Shown piece by piece: positions 25,001 to 37,000 of a stretch of DNA of 64,000 bases. The position numbers and the translations under genes are program-made. How positions within the stretch are numbered: position 1 is the stretch's first letter; every line of letters starts with the position of its first letter. The stretch covers positions 49,622,524-49,686,523 of the forward strand of contig NC_059082.1 in assembly GCF_020497125.1 (NCBI RefSeq). The letters run 5' to 3'. The DNA comes from Mauremys mutica (lineage: Eukaryota; Chordata; Testudines; Geoemydidae). Under the pieces are notes generated by a model. The model ran no database searches and had not been told where the DNA came from. It saw nothing but the letters and a program-made list of their open reading frames with translations.

Positions 25001-28000
25001 GTAGGGGCCACGGGTGCGCGGTTCTCCCATGGCCTCACCTTTGTATTTGGTGACAACAGCTGAGTTGATACTTAGGGGCTCCCCGAAGGTAACCTGCACA
25101 GAACTGCTGCTGGCCACAGACAGGTGCACATTAGCGGGTGGGTCCGGCGCACCTGGGAACAGAAAGGACAGGGGTAGGTACAGAAGTGTTCAGTCATGGG
25201 GAGGCTCAGGGCGGAGTGCACTCTGCTGTGACTATCCGGGAGAGTATCAATCTGCAGCTTACATGGCAATCCCCCTAGCTCCGTGCAGCTCTCTTCCCAG
25301 AGTTCCACTCTCCAGCCATGCACCACTTCCCACCTGCTCCCTGTGCTGGTGCTTGTCATCCCCACCCCGTGCCACGTGCAGGTCCATGGGGCACTCACAG
25401 GCATGCTCAAAACCAGCTTTCATGCGCTTGTAAAGCCGGTAGCGCCACTCCCAGGACTTCAGCTGCTTCTCCTTCTCTGAGCAGTCAGTGTTGGGCGTCT
25501 CATTCGCCACCTGTGCTGTGAACTCGTTGACTCGCTGCTCTGCCTCCCGCACCAGCGTCGCCAGATGCAAGGCCCGGCTCTCCAGGCTCATGACTGCCAG
25601 GGGCAGGGAAGCAAGAGGGAAAGAAGACAGGGCAGTTAGGTCCAGCCCACTGCACGCAAATCCCCAACATGTCTTTGATTCTATGCTGTGCCCTGTGCTC
25701 CTCCCTTATCTACACTGTGATACGTCCATCAGCTACTTGGCCTGATTCACAGCCTCCAGGCAGCATCATCGGCAACGGCCATGACCAATGCCCCAGAGCT
25801 ACCTGGGTTCAAATCCTCACTCCCATGCACACAGCTGGAGTGAGTGGGCTTTGAACAGGGCTTTAGGAGGTGATCCCTGTGGTGCCCCTACAGCCAGGAG
25901 ATCCATGTAGTCACAGATCTACTGGCCAGGCTGTCTTCCCGTCCCCACCCCTCGGTGTAGTGTTCCAGACTAATGCTTGTGTCCTTCCCACAGGCTGCTG
26001 GAGCTGGCCTATGGCTCCAAACTAAAGCTTTCTGGAGAGTAAAGGGTTGCTGTCTATTCCCAGGCACTTGGCCACTTCCCAGGGCAAGTGGCAGGGTGAG
26101 CACCCTTGAGACAGCCTGTTCCCACCAGCTCCCCTGGCCCCATTACACAAATTCAGCTGGCTTGGAGAACTGGGATCAGTGTCTGAATGGCTAGGTGCTG
26201 ATCAGGACTGACTGTGGTCTCTGACCCTTCTGAGATTTGCCCACCACTATGCAATGTGAATACTCCTGCTCTGGAATACCCCACAGTCCAGGAAAAGTAA
26301 GTCATGCTGTTTGTCTGCAGAAAGCAACTGTGATCATTCTTCTATTACTCCCTTAAAACATGAAGCCAACTCCCTTCCCTGCCGCTAGCTGGTATTTCCT
26401 CCTGCTCAGAACCAGGGGCGGCTCTAGCAATTTGGCCGCCCCAAGCAGTCATGCCCGGGAGGCGCCCCCGAGCCGCAGGAGCAGCGGACCTCCCGTGGGC
26501 ATGACTGCGGAGGGTCCGCTGGTCGCGCGGCTCGGCTGGACCTCCCGCAGCTGCGGGCGGTTTGCTGGTCCGGCGGCTCCGGTTGAGCTGCCGCAGGCAT
26601 GCCTGCGGGAGGTCCAGCCGAGCCGCGGGACCAGCGAACCGTCCGCAGTCATGCCTGCGGGAGGTCCACTGGAGCCGCCGGCCGAGCGTCCCCTCCGCAG
26701 TCATGCCTGCGGCAGGTCCGCTGCTCCCGGGGCTCCGGTGGACCTCCCGCAGGCATGACTGCGGCAGGTCCGCCGGCCCAGCCTGCCGCCCCCCCGGGAA
26801 AGGGCCGCCCTGCTCAGAACAGAGGCCGTTGTAGGAAATGCCATCAAGCCAATCAGATGAGTCAACAAGCTGCAGCACTCCCTGCCTTCAACCCTCCCAC
26901 CTGTGAGAGTGATTTGGCTTTCCACATGGGATGATACCTTCTGATATTCACAGCTGCTCTAAGCCATGTCCATCCTTCCCAGGGGAGCCTGCAGGCTTTC
27001 CTGACTCCACTGGAGGCAAAGGAGCCCGCCTGTCTGTCTGAACTCCTGGTCTCTGTCTGCTCTTCTGCCAGCTATCCCCACTACATGCTGTCTGCATGGG
27101 CCCACTCCCAGCCCAGTCCCCAATACAGCACAGCCTCATTGCTGGAGGACAGAATATTCCTCTATCCCTGAAGGCAGAGTGATAAATGCATAACAGGGCA
27201 CCCCCTTGTACAGATTAAACTAAGCAACTTCATTTAAACAGGGGAACCTCATTCCCCCATGGCACTGGACAAACCGTTCATGGCTCTTGTCATAACTATA
27301 AAGGGAAGGGAACAGCCCTCCTGTGTACAATACTATAAAATCTCTCCTGGCCAGAGACACCAAAATCCTTTTACCTATAAAGGGTTAAGAAGCTCAGGTA
27401 ACCTGGCTGACACCTGACCCAAAGGACCAATAAGGGGGCAAGATACTTTCAAATCTTGGTGGGGGGAAGGCTTTTGTTTGTGTACTCTTTGTTTTGGGGT
27501 TGTTCGCTCTTGGGACTAAGAGGGACCGGACATCAACCCAGGCTCTCCAAATCTTTCTGCACAAGTCTCTCATATTTCAAACTTGTAAGTAACAGCCAGG
27601 AAAGGCGTGTTAGTTTTATCTTTGTTTTCTCAACTTGTAAACGTTCCTTTTTGCTAAAAGGATTTACCTCTGTTTGCTGTAACTTTGAACCTAAGGCTAG
27701 AGGGGGTTCCTCTGGGCTCTATGAATCTGATTACCCTGTAAAGTTATTTTCCATCCTGATTTTACAGAAATGATTTTTACCTTTCTTTCTTTAATAAAAA
27801 GCCTTCTTTTTAAGAACCTGATTGATTTTTCCTTGTTTTAAGATCCAAGGGGATTGGATCTGGACTCACCAGGAATTGGTGGGGGAAAGAAGAGGGGATG
27901 GTTAAATTCTCCTTGTGTTAAGATCCAAGGGGTTGGATCGGTGTTCACCAGGAACTTGGTGAAGAAGCCTCTCAAGACTATCCAGGGAAGGGAGTTAGTA

Positions 28001-31000
28001 TTTGGGAGTGGTGGCAGCAAAACCAAATCTAAGCTGGTAATTCAGTTTAGGGGTTCACATGCAGGTCCTCATATCTGTACTCTAAAGTCCAGAGTGGGAA
28101 AGGAACCTTGACAGCTCTTTACGGGACACTCAATCCCCACACCTCTATGCTGAGCAAACGACACAGGAGGTCTTTACCCACCAGCTCCTTTATCCGGCAG
28201 AGACTGTGAGATCACAAGAGATCCAGGAGAGGCCGGGAGGATCTCCTAGCTCCATCTTCCCACCCTCTGCTGTACAGAGCACTCCCCTTCCCCTCACCAA
28301 GCAGCTGTATGTGGCGAGCAAAGGGTAGCAAGTGGCAAGCTCTGGGAGTGGCACTGCAAAGAGACATTCACTTGCCCCTCCCTCAGGAAACACATGCTGC
28401 CAGTCTCAGAAAGGCAATCATCTATGGCAGAAGGGGCACATAGGCCTCCTACTTTGGCCTCCCCCAGTGCCATCACCCGCCTATTTTAAATTCCTACCGT
28501 GCTCTCTTTAGAAACGCACATGCTCCCAGCTCAGCCTGTCCTGCAGCCCTTGGCTGTCCATTCCACAGGAAGGCCTTACAGAAATCTCTCCTGAGCACTC
28601 CTGCTGTCTGGTTCCCTCCTAGTTTTAGATCAAGTCCCCGAAACCAGTGGCCTGTGTCACCCCAATGCAGCCACCTTCTCGCTAACCCTCAAGATCTCAC
28701 GTCTCCCTTTGCACCACTCCTTGCACCACAAGCCTCCTTCCGTCAGCCTTCCCCAGATCCTCGCTGCCTTCTTCCTTTGGGTCAGTGGAGCAGAGTGGAC
28801 TCTCAAAGAGGAAGACACTGGCCCAGGCATTAGGGTGCCTAGATGCTACGGTAAGCGGAGCTCCATTAGTACCTAAGACAGCACGTGAGACACAGCAGAG
28901 CAGGAGGGGGTGAGAAAAATACCTCGTAATGGTGACTTACAGTGTGGACTCTCCTTGGCTCCGGCCTGCAGCAGCATCCTTGCAATGGGAGCATTGTTGG
29001 TCATGATGGCGATATCCAGCGGCAGCAGCCCCTCGCTGTTTGGGGTGTTAAGGTCCAGCTCCTCTGGGCTGTACTGTTTTAGCAGCTCCTGCACCCTCTC
29101 CAGATCCTGCAGCTCAACAGCCTCAAAGAGAGCCGCATTGCTCTGAAACTGCAGTGACACAAGAAATGGGGCCCATTGAGCCCGGGGTGCTGGGCATTGC
29201 AGCCTCACCCCGCTTTCCTCACTGAGATTTGGCTAGGCTCTATTCCAAGTCATTACACGGGGTTCTCAGTGTATTTAGCGCCAGGTGGATGGAGAGCTGA
29301 GCCTCATGCCTATCCACAAAACAGGCTCTGAAAGGGAAGTAGGTATGGAATGGGATCTGCTGCCAATCTCTACCAGAGGGGCTGATCCTTGACATCACAA
29401 CACCCTTAGGAAAGGGGCTCGTTATCCACAGCTGTTGCATGCCTAACAGTGCACAGAATGCCGGTGGATTCGTCAGGCACCTAGGCCTGTACTGATTGGT
29501 TTGTATTACTGTAGCCTCGAGGAGCCCCAGCCATGGACTGGGACCCTACTGCGCTAGGCGCTGTACAAACAGAACCAAACGACGGTCCCTGCCCCAAGGA
29601 GCTGACAATACTAATCCTTTGTTTTAAGAAAGTGCAAATGACCCTATCCCGAAGAACCATTCAGGACTGGATTCACCTGCTCCAGGAGGGACAGAATTTA
29701 CTGCGGCTCACCCCCCACCCCTCCAGACATCCAGCCAGCTCTGTTGCTGGGGTGTGTGCACAAAGGATGGGGCATAGCCAGGGATCTGCCCACTCACCCC
29801 CGCTTGTCTCTGCCACCAATGGAGTCACACTGAGGTACACCCAGCATTACCACAGGGCTGCGTTTTGGTATGAACACCCACAAGCCCAGAGCACTCACAA
29901 GATAGGCCTTGCGTAGCTTCTCCTTCTCACTCCTCCCTGGCAAGCTGCCCTCATCGAATGAAGTGTAGTTGACGCGGAACTTCCCCGACAGGTTGCGGTA
30001 AAGCCTCTTGGCGGCGTTCGGGGAGGAGGGCCCTGGTGGCTTCCTGGCCTGGGCCAGCTGAATGTCCCGCATCTGCTGCGTCATCTTAGGCAAGGAAGAC
30101 CTGGCAAATGGAGGAACAAGAGAGAGCAAGATAATGATACACAATGTAGGAGGAGCATCTGGCAGAAATCTGGCCTGTAAACACTACCAGGAATGTCGGT
30201 GGGTCTATGTTGGCCCCATCATCACAGCTTCTGGGAGCCTCACCTGCACCCATGAACCTATATAACACCATGGGGAAGTATTAGCCTTGTAGCGGGATGG
30301 TTACCCTGCTCCTGCCCTGAAGGGCTTAAAACAGCCCTGGGAGAGGGCTGCAGCAGGGGAAAGGCTGGGCTGACTGGCAAAGCAGCCACAGTTGCAGCCA
30401 GTGCAATCAGGGCCCAGCTGGCCCTTATAAGAGGGCGGTGGGCCAGAAGGACAGAGAGACTCTCTCTCCAGCCTCTTAGAGAGAGAGAGAGAGAGAAGGA
30501 CCTGGCTGCCTGGGAAGCTGAGGAGGGTACCTAGGGTGGAGTAGTGCTGGGGAAGGGCAGAGGGAGCTGGGGAGCTCCAGCCTAGCAACGCCCCAGGCTG
30601 CAGACCGAGTTACAGGCCCACAAATGGGTACTAAGGCTGCAGAGGGACAGCCCAAAGATAGACAAAGGCAGCAGGTCCTAACCCCGCTTGCTGATGATGA
30701 GTGGTTAACAGACTGCAGTCTGCCCCAGTGAGCAGGGGTTAGATGGTGACTGGCAGTAGCCACTGAGGCAAGGTGGGGATAGAGGGTTGGGGCTTCCCCG
30801 GGGTGGGGAGGCCCAAATTGCAGGGGGGAAGAGCTAATTCCCAGGACAACCAGCAGGAGGTGCTGGGCCGGTGAGTCATCGCCTGGCCACAGGCCTCCTC
30901 CCACAAACATGGGATGCAGACAGATTACTCAGTGTCACATGGGAAAGTTGTGGCAGAGCCTGGAATTGGATGTAGATCTCCTGGGTCCTCGTCCAGCACC

Positions 31001-34000
31001 TGGATCACAAGCCTGTCCTTCAGTATTAGGGTGGGATTTTCAACAGCACTCAGTGTTGGTCTAAATCTGCTCTGTCTTCAAAGAGAGAAGAAGACAGCTG
31101 AGTGCTGTGCACCTCTAAAAATCCATCCACTAAGAATCCATCTATTTACAGTGATTTATTTACCTATCTAGACATTTTCTGTCAAATATGGTCAAGTTTG
31201 AGAACACACAGCCTGATTTCCCTTCTCTGTTTACACTAGTGTAGCTCCATTGACTTCATCAGAGTCACTCCTGATTTACACCACTGAGGAAGAGGAGAAT
31301 CAGGCCCAAGATAGACAAATGAGTCATAGTGAGCTAATTTTTAGTAGACCCTAATTAATTTCTGCTTTTAAAATTAATTTATATTGTATCGGTGTTTGAA
31401 AATGAAACAATAAAGGATCTCAAGTTAAAACCACCACATCCAAAAAGACATGTTTTTTCCTGACTAGTTGTTTCCACTCACATGGAAGAATTTAAACGGA
31501 ATAGAAGTCCACCAATTTCATTTCAGTTGGAAGTCCATGAAATTTGCAAACGTTTTAACCAATGATTTAGGGAGGGGTGGGAATAAATGCTCCAAGATTC
31601 CATGCAAATAAGCATCCTGAAGTTTGGATTCCTATTAAAACATCTAGAGTGCTAAACTGGACTAACAGATTGGGTGAGATTTTGTGCCAGATTTCCATGA
31701 CTTTCCTGTATGGTCAGAACCCAGAGAGGCTGAGAAAAGTGAAGATTAAAAGATTTTTTTTTAAAAAGAGAAAGTTATATAAAAGTATAGGAAGCCTGAG
31801 TAATTTTTATCTGCCCATCCCTCCCTTTAACTCCAAGGTGCTGCAGTGTCTAATGTCTAATCTTCTGCTGGTCAGCATGGTTCCTCTCACTGCAGTAGAA
31901 CTAGTACCAGAAAGGCAATAGAAGCTGAATTGGTTGAGGTCTAGAAGGGTCTATTTCCAATGCATCAGGGAGGGAGCCTCCCAACCCGGATAGACAGACA
32001 TGTATTAGCTTCAGGGGTGGCTGCCGAAGGCACCCTGCCTGCCACCCGACCAGCGACCGGCAGAGCGCCCCCCGCGGCATGCCACCCCAAGCACGCACTT
32101 GGTGTGCTGGGGCCTGGAGCCGCCCCTGATTAGCTTGGCTTGAGTTAGTGCACTACAAACAACAAAATAGATGTTAGGGCCTGGGCACTGGCTCGGGCTA
32201 ATCATCTGAGTACTGACCCGGAAAGAGGGCAGGCACAAGCGCATGTAGTTAGGTGCAAGTACATGGGCAAATACACTGAAATATTTTCACTGGAGCAATC
32301 TGACAGATGAAAATTGAGAATGCACGTGCATGCAGTTGCATGTGCAAAATATGGCATTTACTGAAAAGCCTGGCAAAAGGGGTTTGTGCTCAGTTACCCC
32401 TTCATCCCTCATTCAGTCAAGGTGAAAGCTTTTATACAATAAAACTTAAGGGTTTGCAAAGATCCCATATCATTCAAGGAAAACTCCAGTGATCTTAGAC
32501 TTTGTAGCTAGGTAAGTGGCAAGGACCCAACTGTGCCACTTTCACTCAACCTGAGGAGAGCCTTTGTCTGTAAAGTCTTACAGAAATCATCAGAGAAACT
32601 GCTTGTAGAATAAAGTGCTTTTCTCAATAGTGTTTGGAAATACCTGTCATTATTCCAGCCTCTCACTGGGAGATAACACTTCTAATGAGACTTCTAAGGC
32701 CATGTCTACACCAGGAGCGCTCTGCCAGTATAGGAGTACTGGATACTACACTGGCAAAGCGCTCCTAGTGTGAATGCTGCTATATTGGCAAAGCTGCACT
32801 TAGTTCTATATAATAAAACTGCCCCCAATAAGCGAAACAACCTATACTGCTAAAAGCACAACTTTGCTAATATAGCTGCATCTACACAAGGGACTTTTGC
32901 CAGCACAGTCAGTGATCAGAACCCTTTGCACAAGGACTGATGTAGCTATGCCAGCAGAAGTAAGTTTGTAGTATAAACACAGCCTAAGCAAGGGCCAACT
33001 CTGATGATACAGAAGGGGAGCGAAATAATCTGTTTTGCTGTTAGAAAACACAGACTGGGACATTTAAAAGTCATTGTGAACTAGGCTCTTTATTGCACTT
33101 AAGAGTTGATTTAATACCCTGGGACATTAACCGAGCATCTTTAAAACAACTGTTATCTTCCAAACAACTCTGAAGCACTCAGGTTTCCAATATTTTCAAA
33201 TGGCCAAGCTGATTTAGGCAGCCTTTTTCTGCATCAGACATTCAAGGGAAGCCAGTGTGGGTTGACTGAGGAGTGCAGGGCCAAGTCCCAAACCAGTTAG
33301 GATGAACTGTTCCTTTTTATGATGGAGACATCTCAAAAGGATTTTTCTTACTCTTCTCTGCAATCAGAGCTAGTGATCAGAATGTCTTTTTGTACCCCAC
33401 AGCTTGTCCGATATGGGCATGCTTAGCAATTATAAACACAATTACATATGCAGGCAATTTGCTCTGAGAATCAGCTTCTCCTTCGCTTACCTGGCAAGTC
33501 CTGAGCTCTGGATTTTGTGTGTTCCAGTATTACCAATCCCAAGCCATCAAAAAAAAAAAATCATGAGTCAGGCCCAAAAATCAGGAGATTGGCTTAAAAT
33601 CAAGGGATTACGAAGAAAAAAATTAATTGTGAGGAATTTTTTTTTTGCCTTCTGTTTATTGAGCCTTTTGGATTCACATTTGCAAGCTTTTCTCTCCAAC
33701 CACAAGGATTAGAAATTTACTTTGATTTAAACGAAATCCAAGATTTTCACATAACATCATGACTCCAGGAGCTAGGGCTTTAAGAAAACACCAAATATTG
33801 CAAGACTCACAATAAAATCACAAGTGCTGGAAATACTGAGTGTTCCCTTGTAACTCCTAAAAACACATCTTAAAGGTGGAATTTTCATCAGTGACATGTG
33901 GGTGAAACAAGGACAACTGAATTCTGGACTTGGCAGCTAAGTGATTTCTTTAAAAAAAAAAAAAAAAAGAGAGGGAGGATAGTCTTTTGGTTAACACACA

Positions 34001-37000
34001 GGACTGTGAATTAGGAGTGCTGGGTCAGTTCCCTGCTCTGTGTGACCGTGAGCAAGTCACTTCATTGTTTTGTACCTCAGCTCCCCACCTGTGAAATGGG
34101 GACAATAATACTTCTTTAGTCCTACTCTTGTACTGTCTTGTCCATTTAGATTGTAAGCTCTTCAGGGTAGGGGCCATCTCTGGGTGTGTGGGGAGGAGGA
34201 GGGAGGTAGGTTCTTGGTTCTGCTCGCAGGCTAAAGGGCTCTGTATGGAAGCATGTGATCACAGTCCGTTTGCTCTGCTGAAAGCCAGCCTAAAGTGGTT
34301 GGGAGTAAAGTGTTTTTAGGGAGCAGCCTGTTTTGTCTCTCTGTTTTGGGGTTTTTGTATGTTATTGTTCTAAATTCTAAGAAATAAAGTAGTGTTACGT
34401 TGTAACCTTCCAGCAAGAGTATTTATATTTCTATCTAATTTCTTTATGTGTATGTCAGGAAGACATGGACAAATATCAATTTTTACTTATACGGAGACAA
34501 AAATATTAATTACTTTAAGATTAATCATTGTTTGTCTTTCTTAGCCTCCTTTAATCCTTCACAAACTGCTACATTATAACTTGTTATTCACCTCTAAAAG
34601 TCATTACCTAGATGCCTCGTTAGCAGAGTAAAAATGTCTTTCCTCCTCTCTAACACGTAATCAACATGTATAAAATGGCTGGGATTTACAGATCCTTTTA
34701 ATCTTGGACTATGGGATATCATTGGAATTTTGGGGATTTCTCTCTTTCTGGACCAGATTCTATCTTTACTCACGTTTTATGTCAGCAAAGCCCATCTTTG
34801 ATTTCAATGCAAGTTTTCCCTGAGTAGATGCTTTAGGACTGGGTCCTTCACAAGTAAGTCATCTGTTATGTGAATAAGTGTTTTTATTAGTGGATCAGCC
34901 ACAGAGAAAGGGTCTGATCCTACTTCCTTTGCAATCAATAGCCAAACTCCCATTGATTTAACTTAAAGCAGGATTGAGGCAGTGGTATATTTGGTTTCTC
35001 TACATTGCACTGGAATGGGTTACCTAGGGAGGTGGTGGAATCTCCTTCCTTAGAGGTTTTTAAGGCCCGGCTTGACAAAGCCCTGGCTGGGATGATTTAG
35101 TTGGGGATTGGTCCTGCTTTGAGAAGGGGGTTGGACTAGATGACCTCCTGAGGTCCCTTCCAACCCCAATATTCTATGATTCCATGACAGAATGTATTTC
35201 ATTGTTGGCCTCATACTCTGGTATATGAACTGAGAAATGTTGATGCTGAATTTTAACTGATTTTCCATGCAGGTCACTTTATCGGTTAAGAATCAAATTG
35301 GGGTGAATGTTATACAGAGTGTGACATGTCTAGCAGGCTATGTCAAGATAATACTCTGAAGATGGAGACACAGAGAGCTGTGAGAGTTATAATGATTGTC
35401 AATGAAGCCATCATCATATATAAGGATATTAATAGCAGTCCTGCTGCACTCACTTGATCATTCTGATTTTAGAGTAGACACTCTGGGTTGCAGAATTGCT
35501 TTAACTACCTTACCTTTTATTATTGTGCTATTTATAAACTGCAAATGATGGGGAAGTTGGCTGGCTCCTGCCGGTCATGTCATTTGGTTGGGTTTATTTT
35601 ACAGATTAATAGGTCTGTTTGTGCTCGGGATAGGACTGAGCTGCAAAATTCAGATGCCGACCTGGATTCTGCCAGAGCTGGGGGGTGGTTTGGGAGAAAG
35701 GCTTTGGTTTGGCCCATTATGGAAATGGACCAACTATGAAATTCTAAGTTGGGTTGAAATTACTTCAACGTTTGGAGTGTCTGGCTCTGGGGATTTGGTC
35801 TTGGCCCATCTCTTTGAGCATATATATTATAGTGGTTTGGATCTGTATGCTGTGTTAGCTGAAGGATTGGTTTTGTGTACTATATTGCTGTTGGTTGGGG
35901 CGATAGAGGGAAGGAGAGAGGGTTGGGTTTTTTTTTGTGGGGAGAGAGGAAGAGTTGTTAACTGTAAAAATGTAATACAAAGACAATCAAAAATGAAAGA
36001 ACAAATAATTTTCCTTTGCAAGCAGGTCTCTTTTCCAGACAGAGTCCATGAGCTATGTAGAGTTCACACTCCCTCCCTTTAGTAGGACCACAGAACATAG
36101 GTTAGAAAGGATCTTTACTCTCACAAGACTCTTGTCCAGCCGAACCAATGGAGGGGGCCGGCTCATTTAGATGTGCATCTTGGGTGCTTATCTGAGTCAA
36201 ACCTCTGAACAACTGAGATTCACCTGTCCCTATGTGATGAACCCCACCCAACTCCTACCGGACAAACCACACAGTACAAAGAGGATTCTCCGCTCCTCCT
36301 GACTACTCCCAGGGCATTGTGTGAGTAACCCACACACCTCCTGCGTGTGGTGTTCTGTCCCATCTAGTGGCACCGAGACCACTTAGAGAGAGAGATTAAT
36401 GAGTCTGCTCTACAGCCTTAGTTAAGGGCCATATGGCTTTTAGCTCATGCAGTAGAGGTTCATGCACTAAGCTCTAAAGATCCCAGGTTTGATTCCACCT
36501 GCTCACCACCGGGGTCTGTTGGTATTACATGTGCATCACTGTTTATTGCTGCTTTATCACCTAAAAAGACGCCTATTCAAAAGTACCACACAGGAGAACA
36601 ACCAGAACAGTAACAGCTTGCCTCTCCCTGAACACAGCATCACATTAGTAACATCAACCCTTTCCATCTCAGAGGCCCCCAGACTCTCACACCTCATCTG
36701 AATTATCCCACCACATGCCCTCTGGGATTTGTGCTGAAAATTCCAGCTGTTTCTGATCAAGGGGAAGGGATGTGGATTCCACTTCCTGGAGAACAACCTG
36801 TCATTGCTGCACATAGGGAGCTCTAATGGGAGTGGCTCTGGCCCGCTGATTGCTATTGTGGCCATGTTGCATGGGGAAAGGATGTAAAGAATACATGTGA
36901 GAGAAGCTTGCCCCTCTACAGAGGGCCAGCTGGAGGCTGAAGTGGGACTTCACTTGGGCCATGCCTAGGGCTCTACATTGGAGTGGATTTCACCTATGAC

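Noticed and set aside
26345..26934. Several overlapping 67-177-codon frames on both strands
   Set aside because: They arise from the GC-rich palindromic repeat of the hAT element and share repeated peptide words (e.g. RHACGRS).
30082..30084. Treating the MTQQM Met as the only start
   Set aside because: The exon is open back to a good acceptor and exon 1 joins in phase, so this Met is probably internal, though alternative use remains possible.
30476..30910. 144-codon minus-strand frame
   Set aside because: Lies within the LTR-like element and the (AG)n tract; no domain.
35588..36082. 164-codon plus-strand frame with hydrophobic stretches
   Set aside because: No family resemblance, no promoter or splice context, and compositional T/G bias explains the hydrophobicity.
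36425..36500. Second tRNA-like sequence
   Set aside because: Only box-like motifs remain; no cloverleaf. Classified as SINE fragment.
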